A DNA stretch of 64,000 nucleotides from Tillus elongatus (GCA_964006375.1 OZ023264.1:17870717-17934716); one strand, 5' to 3'; shown: positions 11,880 to 24,659, counted from the first letter of the stretch. Program-made: numbers and translations. Notes: generated by a model not told the origin, from the sequence alone.

Positions 11880-12262
11880 TTTGTGATTAGCACCTAGGGG
11901 GGAAGGGTAGTGTGAGTGGTATCTGTGTTTAGAAAAATATTTTTAGAAATATGCTTAGAACCCCTTCTGGATGCCCAAACCACAAGAAGAATTTCTTGCA
12001 AACAGCCCACAAGAAAGCTACGGGACCAAGAGTGAATAGGGGTGCTGGGCGGAGAAGAATATAAAAAGTAAGTGTGAGCGGAAAGTGCGAAAGAGACAGC
12101 TTAGTTGGACCTCTTTAAGCTGCATTTATCCCATTTTGCAGTTATACCACAGCATAATCAATATTATGCTGTAGATATACCTCCTTAGAATCCTGTTTAC
12201 TCACGCAGAACCTCTATATTCACCGCAGGTCCCGTAACTTTCTTAGGGGTCGCTCCGAAGGA
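11880..12262. repeat. old foldback element, related to 54.7-55.4 kb
   Basis: Two imperfect inverted arms: AGCTACGGGACCAAGAGTGA near 12014 and its inverse TTCACCGCAGGTCCCGTAAC near 12218. Both arms match the better preserved foldback element at 54.7-55.4 kb. Confidence 0.6.
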
Positions 12263-12369
12263 GTTTTTATTGTTTACATTGTTCTTGTATATGCATTTAG
12301 GGTGATTGTAGCCGACAGAAGGTCAAGGAGCACCCCCGAGACGAAGCAGCGAACCAAGATTTTCTTTTT

Positions 12370-13890
12370 ATGTTTAAACTGCTATCTTATTTCAATATCT
12401 CACAAAACGTCATCGAAACTATCCAAGCTGGCATGGAATTATTTATTCCACGTACACAGAAAACTTCTTCAGCTAAATCTATTGGAAATAATTTCTGCAA
12501 GAGCACGTTCCCGCCTCTTGTTTCAGGGGATGCAATTGTTTCTACCGCCCTGGGCAAGGCTCAACTTTTTGCGTCGTTGTTCGCCGGCAATTCTAATCTC
12601 AACCCACCTCCAAATGTTCAACCACCAACAGTCCCCAATATCGCACATAAAATGACGAATATTATTTTCAAAACTAAAAAGGTACGAAAGATGCTCTCTA
12701 CTCTTAATACCATGAAAGCTTCTTGCCTTGACGAGATTCCATCAATTGTTCTCAAATAATGCGCACCAGAACATGCTCTTGTCCTGACTCGTCTGTTTCA
12801 GACATCTTACAATACAGGCATATTCCCTCGTAACTGGAAAACTGCTCGAGTACAACCCGTCCCAAAGAAAGGATCTAAAGCGCTTCCTAGCAACTACAGG
12901 CCTATTTCTCTCCCTTCTGTCGTCTCTAAAGTGATGGAAAGTATATAAACACCGAATTACTAAAATTTATTGAAAAACACAGTCTAATCCCCGACAGGCA
13001 GTATGGATTCCGTCAGCGCAGATCAACTGCCGACCTCCTTTCCTTTGTCGCCCATTCTTGGAACAAATCTATGGAACTACACGGTGAATCCTAAATTGTC
13101 GCTCTAGACATATCCAAAGCACTCGACCAGGTCTGGCGCGCAGCGCTGCTTAATAAACTTCCGGCCTATGGCCTAGCACCAAAACTCTCTACCTGGATAG
13201 CAAATTTCTTCTACAACCGGAGCATTTCTGTTGTCGTGGATGGCCATTCCCCTAAATTGTATCCAATTATTGCAGGAGTCCCTCAAGGTTCAGCTTTAGC
13301 CCCAACTTTTTTCTTACACATTAATAAACTTCTTTCTACCACATCCAACCCAGTTCACAGCTACGTGGACGACAGCACCCTCCACTCAAATATACAATAT
13401 TCTAAGCCTGTCTCTTTAGCCCAATTAGATGAGGATCGCAGACTCATGAAGGGTTCTGTCTCCGTGGACCTCCAAAAAATATTAGACTGGGAAAGTAAAA
13501 ATCTTGTACAATTCAAGTCCACCAAATCGCAGTCTTGCTTTCTATCTCATAAGAGATACATTAGTCCTAGACCCATCACAATGAACAACCAAGTTTTTCA
13601 AAGTATTGAGTCCTTTTCACTTGTTGGCATTTATGTGGTTCGAAATCTCAATTGGCACCAACATGTCACATCAATTGCAGAAGCGGCTGCTAAGAAATTA
13701 GGTTTCCTCTTCCGAGCTCGCAAATACTTTTCACCAGCTTGTCTCTATACCTTATATACTTCACAAATAAGGCGAAACCTCGAATACTGCTCCCTCATCT
13801 GGGGTGTCGCTGCCGCTTCTACACTCGCTATCCTGGACTCCATTTAGAAGAGAGCTATACGTCTCATCGGTCTAATTAGAGATCTGTGTG
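12370..13890 (+). pseudogene. non-LTR retrotransposon RT, broken
   Basis: Reading order is right but the frame changes at least twice. 12370-12900 gives MKASCLDEIPSIVLK (a stop follows at 12759), then FPRNWKTARVQPVPKKGSK and NYRPISLPSVVSKVMES. 12990-13130 has GFRQRRSTAD-like and D-SKA pieces out of frame. 13236-13847 reads AGVPQGSALAPTFFLHIN, HSYVDDSTLH and SLVGIYVVRNLNWHQH, then IRRNLEYCSLIWG, the usual RT and thumb blocks of Jockey-type LINEs. Both ends are truncated; the 3' side stops just before the hammerhead repeat at 13909. Confidence 0.85.
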
Positions 13891-13908
13891 AGAGGTGTAT
13901 TTTTGCTG

Positions 13909-13969
13909 CAATTAGTATGCCGTACTGACGAGCTCTAATTAGAGCGAAACCGGTCTACGGTTCTAATTG
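13909..13969 (+). ncRNA. type I hammerhead ribozyme candidate, copy 1
   Basis: All conserved parts are present and correctly placed. CTGACGA (13925-13931) is followed by helix II GCTCT/AGAGC with an AATT loop (13932-13945), GAAA (13946-13949), and a minimal loopless helix III CC/GG (13950-13953). The cleavage triplet is GTC, cutting after 13955. Helix I pairs CCGTA (13920-13924) with TACGG (13956-13960); after an internal loop (TATG/TT) it continues CAATTAG (13909-13915) with CTAATTG (13963-13969). A one- or two-pair helix III is known from Penelope-like elements and retrozymes, where the ribozyme works as a dimer. Copy 2 is at 22381. Confidence 0.75.
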
Positions 13970-14019
13970 TGGTAAGAATGCATCTAGCCTAAAAGGACAA
14001 TACTTAAAATGTGCTCACT

Positions 14020-14430
14020 AAAAGAAAGCTGAGGGCTAAATAGAACCCCCAAATCGACAATAGTGGTGCTACATCTTCGAATATTAGTTGTCGAATATAT
14101 GTAGTCATAAACAGACTACTGCTTTCCCCTTTTAAATAACATGACCTTACACTTAGTGATATTCATGTCCAGGTAATTTTCTTCTCACCATTTGTGCACC
14201 TTGTTTAGTTCAACTTGGAGTGCAATTCAATCGTCCAGAGAATCAATCTGTGTATATATCTTCCAATCATCAGCAAAAAGCAGCTTGCCGCACCAAAGAG
14301 TCGCAGGTAAGTCATTTATGAAAATAAGTAAAAGAAAAGGACCCAAGTTTACACCTTGAGGAACTCCAGACGTTTCAACAAGGTTTTCGGAATGGTGACC
14401 ACCATAGACCACGTACAGAGTTCTGTTTTG
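14020..14430 (-). pseudogene. LINE RT fragment
   Basis: On the minus strand 14412-14227 reads ETSGVPQGVNLGPFLLLIFI and LLFADDWKIYTQIDS, the PQG and (F)ADD blocks of a non-LTR RT. A frame change follows, then ELNKVHKW, a stop, and NYLDMNITKCKVMLFKRG, the normal downstream block, ending around 14040. It is opposite in direction to the RT at 12.4-13.9 kb and comes from a different family. Confidence 0.8.
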
Positions 14431-14686
14431 GAGGTAGGATTGAAAAAAAAAATTGAGATAAATGTTTAAAATTTAACTTGAAAAAAAGTTGATAAACAAC
14501 AAACTAAAATAATCAAATTTCAATTAAACAAAATTTAAAATCAAAATTTTCTAAATGTTTGTAGTTATTTAATTTTCTCAAGTACAATTTTGAAACTCGC
14601 TTTATATCCGTGATAAAGGAATAAATAAATCCGAAAACTTGGCAGTGGTTTTATCTTGCAACTGACGACTATCCCACATTTTGTTT

Positions 14687-14688
<2 letters not shown>
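14431..14688. other. no recognised feature
   Basis: AT-rich. Nothing recognised before the (TA)n array. Confidence 0.5.

Positions 14689-14765
<77 letters not shown>
14689..14765. repeat. (TA)n, left of element C
   Basis: About 38 units, ending directly at the TIR of element C. Confidence 0.95.
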
Positions 14766-14769
<4 letters not shown>

Positions 14770-15057
14770 GGCGCATTGAAAACGTAACACACCGATTTGC
14801 GTCCAGAGAATTTCTTTTTAAGAAACGTTCAAACACGTCAATTTTAATATTGAGGGGGAAATGTTTTGACATAAAACTCAACTTTGTCACATCAACCCCT
14901 TAAGGGTGGTGATAACAACCCTTATATTTTAAATAGGAAACATGGGTCGAGTGTTACATCATTTGAAAGCTCTTTCTTTTATGAATTCAGCGCATAATTT
15001 TTTTTGGATGTTTTATCAACTCGTTTAAAAATTATTCACAGTTGAAGATGCAAAAAC

Positions 15058-15165
15058 GCATTTCACTCATTCCGATAAGAAATGGGCTTATAGTCAATGT
15101 TTTGTTGGTTTATAACAAAAAATTGACTATCAGAATATTTCTTGTCGGAATGAGAGAAATGCGGT
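15058..15165. repeat. imperfect hairpin at the inner left TIR of element C
   Basis: CGCATTTC-CTCATTCCGA at the left is mirrored by TCGGAATGAG-GAAATGCG at the right, with ATAGTCAAT/ATTGACTAT nearer the loop. The right TIR keeps only part of this, so the hairpin is asymmetric between the two arms. Confidence 0.65.
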
Positions 15166-15227
15166 TTATTATTTCAGTTTATCGGTCGGTTTGATACTTG
15201 ATAGTACTACCGAAAATCAATTTCACA

Positions 15228-16309
15228 ATGGTGTATTCTGTAGAAAAAAGAGTTAAAATAATTACTCTTTTTTTTTCAAAAACGATGACTGTGCCAACCG
15301 TACCGCAAATTTGTTTAATGAACGACATCCGAACAGACATGTTAACAGAAAATACATTTTGGAGTTAGTTGCAAAGTTTCGACAAAGTGGTTCAGTAGCC
15401 AACAAAAAACGGGATCCTGAACGTCAATTTACAGTTAGAAATGAGACTACTGAGATTGAAGTTTTAGGACAAATTGCTGCAGACACAACTTTGAGCACGA
15501 GAAAATTGGCCACTGTTTCAAACATCAAAAGAATAACTATTCAGCGAATATTGAAGCATCATAAATTTCACCCGTATAAAATTCATCTTGTACAACCACT
15601 GAATGAAGATGATTTTGATCGGCGACTGGAGTTTTGTGAAGTTGTGACTGCACGAATAGCTGAAAACGGGAACTTTCTGTTCAATATCTGTTTTCCAGAC
15701 GAGTGTACGTTTTTATTAAACTCTACACTCAATCGTCATAATGGTCGTTATTCGGCAGATAATAATCCAAGAAATTTTCACGAAGTCCACACTCAAACTC
15801 CACAGAAATTGAATGTCTGGACTGGCATTTTTGGAGACCGTTTAATGGGACCAATTTTTCTTGATGGCAATTTGAGTGGCGAAACGTATTTGGAGTTACT
15901 AAAAGATATCGTTTACCCTCTACTAATTGACATTGTTGAAAATGATGATCGCTTTCAAGAAAATCAATTAGTGTTTCAACAAGATGGAGTTCCTCCACAT
16001 TTTTCACAACGTGTTATGGAGTTTTTGAACAGAGAGTTTCCAGGACAATGGATTGGGCGTAGAGGTGCTATTGAGTGGCCCCCTAGATCACCGGATTTGA
16101 CTCGTTTAGACTTATTTCTACGAGGCCATTTAAAGAGTAGAAGTTACGCAACAGAACCGGAGTCTCTGGAAGAATTACGACGACGCATTGTTGAAGAATG
16201 CCGTCTAATAACTCCCGAAATGCTCCAGAATGTCACAGCTCGTTTTGAACAAAATTTGTACTTTTGTATGGAAGCTGGTGGTCTACAATTTGAACACTTA
16301 CTTAACTGA
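15228..16309 (+). pseudogene. Tc1/mariner-superfamily transposase (element C), one-base slip
   Basis: The likely start ATG is at 15228 (CACAATGGTGTATTC). The first ~13 codons are one frame off from the remaining ~340; the shift falls in the T run around 15268-15276, and after it the frame is open to 16309. The N-terminal half has helix-turn-helix character (RKLATVSNIKRITIQRIL). Catalytic blocks are FPDECTF, FQQDGVPPHF and RSPDLTRLDLFLRG. The second and third aspartates have 36 residues between them, and the usual FLWG is FLRG. Closest relative in the window is transposase A (RPYKIHL versus HPYKIHL; WIGRRG shared). Probably inactive unless the T-run slip is a sequencing error. Confidence 0.85.
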
Positions 16310-16687
16310 ATAAACATTTTTGAACGTTTGGTTTTGTTTTTTAGTTTTTTAACGAAAAATTGACTAATTAGTGCTGTCTTATCACAATGAATGAAATACA
16401 TTCTTGCAACTCCAACTGTGAATAATTTTTAAACAAGTTGCTAAAACTTCCAAAAAAATTAGTGTGCTGAATTCTGAAAAAAAAGAGCTCTCAAATAATG
16501 TAACACTCGATCCATGTTCCCTATTTAAAATATAAGGGTTGTTATCACCACCCTTAAAGGGTTGATGTGGCAAAGTTGAGTTTTATGTCAAAACATGTCC
16601 CTTCAATATTAAAACTGGCGTGTTTCAGCGTTTCTTAAAAAAAAATTCTCTGGACGCAAATCGGTCTGTTTCGTTTTCAATGCGCCA

Positions 16688-16863
<176 letters not shown>

Positions 16864-17620
16864 TAAAATATTAAAGTCATTCCCAGAGGAAAAGAATAAT
16901 TAATTTTAAGGTACGACAATTTTTATCAGATTTAGGAGCAAACAAGTCACAAAATTATAAATTCTGCAAAAGGAAACTCTACATAATTTAAATAACAGAA
17001 AGTTACCAAACCTGGATTCAAAAGGTTGTCTCAGCCTTATAAAAGTTTACCGGGCAGCAGGATTAAAATATTAACAAATAAGGTCGCAGATTAATAAATA
17101 AACAATTTCAAACTTTCAACCAAGCAAATCTGTTTTCTTATGTTCTTTTTACTGCATATTTTATTAGGGAGTGCATGAATTTCTCAAGTTGGCAAAAATA
17201 AGAGAGAAATTGGCAGAAATTTGTAGGATAATAAAAGGTTGGGGTATGAGGCAAGGATGAAGTGGGAGGGCACGAGATTCTACGAGGATTTTATAAAGCG
17301 GTGAGGCGTCAAGTGGCCACGGGAGTGTTTATATGAATAACAGATCCCTATACTCTCTGTGGGGTAGGTTTTATTTGCCATTAAAATGTGTTTAGTCCTT
17401 GCACAGTATTTGAAATTCGTGTGAGAACAGCGTGGGCGAAACGACAGAATAACAGTACACAAAAGGTCGATTATTTATCACCTTCAAACATCACCTAACA
17501 TTTGGTAACACTTTTTTAGTAAACAAAATAAAAGTGCAGATTTTTTCGTTGTTTATCTTTAAGTAGATTTTAAATATTTAAATTACAGCAAATCGGTGTT
17601 GGCGGTAGTGAAAAAAAATC
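16864..17620. other. no recognised feature
   Basis: No motif, repeat or plausible coding frame recognised. Confidence 0.5.
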
Positions 17621-17727
17621 TGGACGCAGCAAGTGCGTTATGGTAGCGAATTTTCGTAAAAATGTTTTAATGGCAAATATGTCTTTTCTTAAAAAGAAGG
17701 ACATTTGATTAGCAGTATAACCTGTAT
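17621..17727 (-). repeat. Helentron-like 3' end
   Basis: Inverted 3' end TCTGGACGCAGCAAGTGCGT with the full hairpin, next to A8. Continues to about 17720, where mariner-type sequence begins. Confidence 0.7.
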
Positions 17728-18245
17728 AAAGGGTTTTTTAATAGAGACGCTCCAACTTTGACAGTTTGTAGCGGCCATCTTGGAAAAGCAATAGCTGTCA
17801 AATGTGGCAGGAATACATATTTATTCGTGACATTTCACCATGGAACGCTATACGCTTCAATAACCCGTAGAAATTGTTAAAATTTATTATCAAAATCAGT
17901 GCTCTGTTCGTCTAACGTTCCGTGCGTTTCGTCCAATTTATGGTATTCATGGTCGTTCTGCAGAGCCCACAATCCGTCGTTTAATGAATAAAATTGGGAG
18001 AACCGGGTCGGTTTTGGATGAAGCAGTGCCTGTACGTCAAATAAACGCAAGATCGTTGGAAAATATTGTTGCCGTACGGGATAGTGTGCGAGAAAACCCC
18101 AGACAGTCCATTCCGCGTCGTGCGCAAGAGTTTGGTCTTTCTACGACATTAACTTGGTGAATTTTGCGTCGAGACTTGGGTTTTCATCCACACAAAATTC
18201 AATCGACTCAGGAGCTAAAACCCAACGACCATAGACTGTTCAATG
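17728..18245 (+). pseudogene. mariner-like transposase, N-terminal half
   Basis: From ATG 17840 (CACCATGGAACGC) the frame reads MERYTLQ, stop, PVEIVKIYYQN, then LTFRAFRPIYG and PTIRRLMNKIGRTGSVLDE, NIVAVRDSVRENPRQSIPRR and LRRDLGFHPHKIQSTQELKP. This is the DNA-binding half of a mariner-like transposase up to the point before the catalytic core. Two stops (after MERYTLQ and near 18158) break it. The 5' region (TTTTTTAATAGAGACGCTCC at about 17732) resembles a mariner end. The catalytic part is missing here; a matching block appears at 21136. Confidence 0.75.
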
Positions 18246-18320
18246 AGAAAAAAAAGCTTAAGAGAACGAAAAGCGTGGTATATGTGATTGACTTCAGGTG
18301 GATATAGATCTGCTCTATGG

Positions 18321-18520
18321 TGAGGTCACAATTGCCTATAACACCCTAGCCTAAAGTAGCTATCTATCAGATTATCAAATTTATTAAGATTAGCAGCACT
18401 TTTTAGGAGGTTGGCAGATCTGGATATAGTTTGATACCTCACGTTATCTTCCTTTGCTTTCCTCGCACTACCCAGAGTCATATATTTGTGGGCTCTCCAG
18501 ACTAGTGCTAGGTAACATAT
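18321..18520 (-). other. short open frame, LINE-like 3' context, unrecognised
   Basis: The minus strand is open for about 66 codons and reads LVWRAHKYMTLGSARKAKED and RYQTISRSANLLKSA, ending at a stop near 18321. A (TTA)n tract follows upstream at 18539-18557. It is too short to name; it could be a LINE remnant. Confidence 0.25.
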
Positions 18521-18538
18521 AAATTTAGATATCTAGAG

Positions 18539-18660
18539 AATAATAATAATAATAATATTTATTGTTGCACATTAGTTACAAAACAATACAAGTTACAAGA
18601 ATATGCAAAAAGTACAGGTTAGGTCAGGTCAGGTCAGGTCTAGGACAAATAATTCTTAGT
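18539..18660. repeat. (AAT)n and TCAGG microsatellites
   Basis: ATAATAATAATAATAATATT at 18540 is followed by sequence like that near 37570, then four GTCAG units (18618-18640). The (AAT)n plus shared flank suggests a LINE 3' tail. Confidence 0.5.
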
Positions 18661-18899
18661 AAAATGAGCCACAACAATACATAATTTAAACAATCCACTG
18701 AAGGCGAACCTTGTTAGTGGAAATACTTAAAATCTGACACCGTTGTCACCTGTTTCGCTCGCTTGACCCTGCCGTCAGCCGTACATGTCTCACACATATC
18801 AGTTCGCCAAAGGCGGCGTGCACAATGAACATCCCTCTGCAGATATAAATGCACCTGAAAGCGCACAGACAAGCTTACAGTTGCACAATCATACTCACG

Positions 18900-19025
18900 C
18901 GAAAATACACACACACACATACAGTTTCAAACACACACACACACACATGTACACAGTCACAAACCCACACACACCATCACATATATACACACACACATTT
19001 AAGCACAGATGCACACATACATTAC
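18900..19025. repeat. CA-rich low-complexity tract
   Basis: Interrupted (CA)n with ACACACATAC and similar units. Frames through it are not coding. Confidence 0.8.
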
Positions 19026-19069
19026 CTGAATTCACCCATCTACACTCATTGCAAACACCTCTGAACTGA

Positions 19070-21090
19070 TCGAGCCCGTCAACCGATCTTCCACATAAGC
19101 AACAACCGATTCTAAACCAAAATCAAAATACTCAAATCAGTCAACCCATGGACTTCGCCTCTAGGTAGTGATGCTATCCACCGCCTGATTCTTATCTTGA
19201 AGAGCCTGACGGAGTCGAATTCTCTAATCTCAGATGGAATTCTGAAGTACAATCTTGGAGCAAGGTAAGTCAGCGATCTCTGCCCTATAGATTTCTTGCT
19301 TCTCGGTATACTTCCCGAGGTTTCCGAGAATAGTTAATACGAAATAATTTGTTTATGCTGAGGCCAAAATAAATGAGAAATTGGGAAGGAATTTCTCTTC
19401 AATTAAACAGATATTTAAATATAACAAAATATATAAATTTATTCATAAAAATTAAATTTGAAATAGCAAAGAAAATGAAATGAAAAATGGTTGGTAAATA
19501 ACAGATAAACATTAATTGCACGCAAATAACAACTAGATAAACAGCAAGAATTTCAAGAGCAAGAAATTATTAATTTACATACATGTGTCAAAATAATAAG
19601 ACAAAGATAGTTACATACTACTAAAATGTTACTGTTGATTACTTAGGGTACTGCTTAAAATAAACACAAATGATTAGGTAAATTACTTGACGTTTGTCAA
19701 TCAATTGCTAGGTTTTCTAGTGAATTAACTGGCCAGTTCCTGAGTGAAACTCCAAAGAAAGAAAATTTATTAGTATATCCCTACGTGAAATCTCTATATT
19801 AATTATGAAAACTAAAAGATATTAAAGAGAATGTATGGGTTAGACACTTTACAGACAAAATTTGCTAATTACAACTTAAAAGAAATTACTAAAAACTGTG
19901 TGTTTAAATTTACAAAAAAATTGACAAAATCTTAGAGATTAAACAGGCAAATGTTTACTTGTGCGACCTCTCTGATATAGTGTTTAAACTCAAACTTGAT
20001 CACGTGATTTTGAAAGTTCGGGTTATTAAAACTCCAGATATTAAATTTCGGCATGAAAGTTCTGTTGATTCAGACAAAAGATTTTGTTCAGAGTCACCAG
20101 TCTTCCGGTGCTAAAGTTACCTAGTGATCCTATGAAGATGCTCTCCAGGTGGCATCAATTATGAGTGCCTGACACAGATTTCAGACTTCGACAAGAGCAA
20201 AAAATTGGGGAAAACGATTGGGACTTCCCATCAGAGATTCTTAGGCCGGTGGGTGTTACTACTCCCATATTACCCAATCATTTGACACCTATGTCGATGC
20301 TTGATGGAAACTTTGCGAATCGCAGTTGAAACGTGAATTTTCTTCAGTAAAATTCACTACCAATTGACATAAGGTACGATAATAACCAGAAATTCTTTCT
20401 GTTCACGACAAGAAATCTACAATTCGACACAGAGAAACACAACATAGATCCCGTTTTTAGGCTGAATTCTGTGTTTATTTAGACTAGAAAATCATTTAAG
20501 TTACTTTAATTAATCACTGACAATAATTATTGAGTTGTACAGATAACAGAAAGAACATTACTACCCCGTTTTAAGATAATTCAACAGCCAGCGTAGCTGA
20601 CGTGTTGAAGCTAAGACGGCACAGCAGAGACTCTCCCTCGGTGAATGTTTTGACGCTGCACGAAACACACGTTACAAGCCGTGCGCTAGCTCTTTCTACC
20701 CTCCGTTCTTCGAATGAGATAAAGCGAGATCTTCCTCGGTGGCGTTGCAGCCAATTTTCGTCCTGCACGCAAACGTTTTCAAACCGTCGTTGGGTTACAT
20801 CACCGATTACGGAAATTTCCAGATAAACAATAATTTGTTCTCGAACATTCTAACGTATATTTTAAATGCCTATTTCGTATCTGGAAATATTTGTTCAGTA
20901 ATAATGCGAGGTAGTTTTCCATGGCAACCATATAATGAATTTTAACATACAAATTAGAAACGCAGTAAAGGTGTTTACGGTACTTGAATATTTAGCGACT
21001 TTTCATTAAAAAAAATTGAAATCAAAACACGAATTGCCTTACAGATATTGGATTGTTGGCTATTAATTAGGTCTCTTACGGTTTTATTCT
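19070..21090. other. no recognised feature
   Basis: About 2 kb without a recognised repeat or domain. 20580-20790 is richer in GC than its surroundings and open in two frames for ~70 codons, but neither frame resembles a known protein. Confidence 0.4.
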
Positions 21091-21135
21091 GGATAATTAA
21101 AGTAGTAACGAAACACAAGCGTTACAAGACAGCAC

Positions 21136-21411
21136 CGTGAATACGCCGATTGGGCCTTAGAGCATCTTTCGGCTGACCCTGCTGTCGGTAAGAAAATGAT
21201 ATTTAGTGATGAGGCTGATTTTTGGCCGAGTGGTTTTGTTAATAAACAAAATTGCCGGATTTGGAGCAAGAAAAATCCACGGGAGATCCATCAGGTGCCT
21301 CTACACTCCGAAAAGGTCACTGTTTGGTGTGGATTTTGGTCCGGCGGTATCATTGGCACTTATTTCTTCGAAGATGCGCAAGGAGCCGCGCTCACTGTGG
21401 TGTGTTGCTTG
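21136..21411 (+). pseudogene. mariner-like transposase, middle part
   Basis: Open in one frame: EYADWALEHLSADPAVGKK, MIFSDEADFWPSG, VNKQNCRIWSKKNP, VTVWCGFWSGGIIGTYFFED. This is the first catalytic Asp block (FSDEADF) and the VWCG region. It stops where LINE sequence begins, so the second and third aspartates are missing. It fits directly after the N-terminal half that ends at 18245, so the two may be one element split by a 2.9-kb insertion. It also resembles transposase E at 42.8 kb (IIFSDEAHF). Confidence 0.8.
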
Positions 21412-21429
21412 AGTGTCAACCTGGATGGA

Positions 21430-22090
21430 GACCTGGAAGTAGATGTACACAATTTTCTTTTACTTTGTATGCCATTATTAAACTCCACCTCCATCTCAAG
21501 GGTCGCAAAGCCAATGTGGCGTTAGTCGATTTCAAACGAGCGTTTGATTCCGTGAACCACTTCATTCTCTGAAATAAACTATTTGCACTGGGTTTGTCAT
21601 CAAAAATCATCCGTGTCTTGAAGTCGCTCTATGATAATGCATCATTGATGATTAGGGTTGAAAACCGGTTATCTAAGCAGATAAACGTATCTAATGGCGT
21701 TTTGCAGGGTAAGCCTTTAAGTCCTCTTCTTTTTTCTCTTTTTCTGCCAGATATCTACGACTATTTTCGGTATCAGGGGGTTTCAGGATTAAATGTTGAT
21801 GGTAACTTAAATATTCTTATGTTACTGTATGCGGATGATGTGGTATTGTTGGCCCACTCTCCTGTTGACATGCAAAGAAATCTAAATATTCTGGCCCAGC
21901 ATTCTAAGGACAATGGCCTAGGGGTGAACCAACTTAAGACTAAAGTTATGGGCTTTACTCGTGGGGGTTCTGTTAGGCATGGTGGCCTTAATATATACTA
22001 TGGTGGAATAAAACTAGAGATGCTTAGAAAGTATGCCTATCTTGGAGTCTGTTTTTCTTCATGTTGCATGTTTCTTCAGATGGCGGCGTC
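21430..22090 (+). pseudogene. non-LTR retrotransposon RT fragment
   Basis: Reads KANVALVDFKRAFDSVNHFI, a stop, then LFALGLSSKIIRVLKSLYD, NGVLQGKPLSPLLFSLFLPD, LLYADDVVLLAHSP and KYAYLGV, the ordered RT blocks with a YADD centre. The PQG position is LQG and the following GDPLSP-type block is GKPLSP. One stop near 21572; otherwise open to 22130. Both ends truncated. Clade not assigned. Confidence 0.85.
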
Positions 22091-22115
22091 GGTTGTATCC
22101 GAAAGCGCTCCAAAA

Positions 22116-22200
22116 GCAATCAATTTTTGACCTGGTCATAACAGGTATAATTGAGATACTACCTTAACTAGCTGTTATGGCCAGGTCAAAAATTGATTGC
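22116..22200. repeat. 29-bp inverted repeat
   Basis: GCAATCAATTTTTGACCTGG at 22116 continuing to 22144 is mirrored at 22172-22200 with one mismatch and a 27-nt loop. It falls at the end of the RT fragment. Confidence 0.85.
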
Positions 22201-22224
22201 TGGGAGTAGAGGGCTAGACTCTAC

Positions 22225-22335
22225 TCAGTCTCTATTTTATAACATTTTGTGTTATTTGGAGCTGTCGTGACAACATACTCCTTGATTATGCAACGAGATG
22301 GCGACTCCTGTCTTATATCTCACTATTTCCTGTGA
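22225..22335 (+). repeat. dispersed repeat shared with 9.8-9.9 kb
   Basis: Partner of the inverted copy at 9800-9910. It lies between the hairpin and the hammerhead, so it may belong to the same retroelement. Confidence 0.5.
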
Positions 22336-22380
22336 GGTTGGCCACCATAGCCATATTACTTTATAAGTGTTTTCTCGCTA

Positions 22381-22440
22381 CAATTAGTATGCCGTACTGA
22401 CGAGCTCTAATTAGAGCGAAACCGGTCTGCGGTTCTGCTA
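22381..22440 (+). ncRNA. type I hammerhead ribozyme candidate, copy 2
   Basis: CTGACGA (22397-22403), helix II GCTCT/AGAGC (22404-22417), GAAA (22418-22421), CCGG as helix III, GTC cleavage triplet ending at 22427. The inner helix I is CCGTA with TGCGG (one G-T wobble). The outer helix I is lost because the 3' strand reads CTGCTAC instead of CTAATTG. 55 of 56 bases equal copy 1 across the core, while the flanks do not align. Confidence 0.65.
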
Positions 22441-22449
22441 CAACCTATA

Positions 22450-23140
22450 TTTATATAATTATTAGGTAAACGAAGGAAACAGAAGGTAAGATCTTAATCA
22501 AAGGCGCATCTTTTGTCTATCTTGTCTCTATTGAACGGTCGAGGTTATCGAACTTCCTTTATTCCTCTACCTGACAAATTTATGAGTCTCTATCCAATTT
22601 AAAAGCAGAAAGCAAATGGGCTTGTAATGAAAGGTGTCGCTTTATATAAGGAAGTTCCGTTCTTTATTACTCTGGAAATATAAAAGCTTTCGTATGAGTC
22701 AAGCATCCATTGCTGTCTGACATATTTGAAATGTATAAACCCGTAGTTCGTTTTTTCTATAAAAAAGATCATAAAATTAAAATCTGAAGTGTAACCCCAT
22801 AAAAAAGATAACAGTTGAAAATATCTTCTTTGTAGCTGGTATTAAAACTTCAACAAGCTTGACTAATGTATGCCTCTAGTAATTTGAATACCAGATACAA
22901 ATAACATATTTTTAGACTTAGAAATTACCACGCTAAGAGATCTATATTTGCAAAATATATTATTGATACTCAACATGGGCCCACCGAAACGCTTAGATTC
23001 ACATTTTTTTTAATGACACACGCAAATTTGACTGCTTTGTTTTGAATAGGCAGACTCATTTTATGCATTCCCCTTTCTTGGAGACTCTTCTTCGTAATAA
23101 AACATATTAAACAGAATACATCTACCTATATTAAAAAAAA
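22450..23140. other. no recognised feature
   Basis: No repeat or coding signal recognised. Confidence 0.5.
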
Positions 23141-23142
23141 TC

Positions 23143-24500
<1,358 letters not shown>

Positions 24501-24659
24501 GTAATACGTTGATGTACGTCAACATTTTCATTAGTTACAAGCTGCTTCTATTGCTGGTGTTGTTAATTTGTTATTTATTATTATGATTGTTGTTATGGTT
24601 AATATTATTATAAGTATTTTTTTTCATGTTAAATATTAAGATACATCACATAGACAGTT

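Noticed and set aside
18785..19069. His/Thr-rich frames in the CA tract
   Set aside because: Low-complexity translation.
20571..20826. GC-richer segment with open frames on both strands
   Set aside because: No protein similarity recognised; could be host exon or old repeat, nothing decides.
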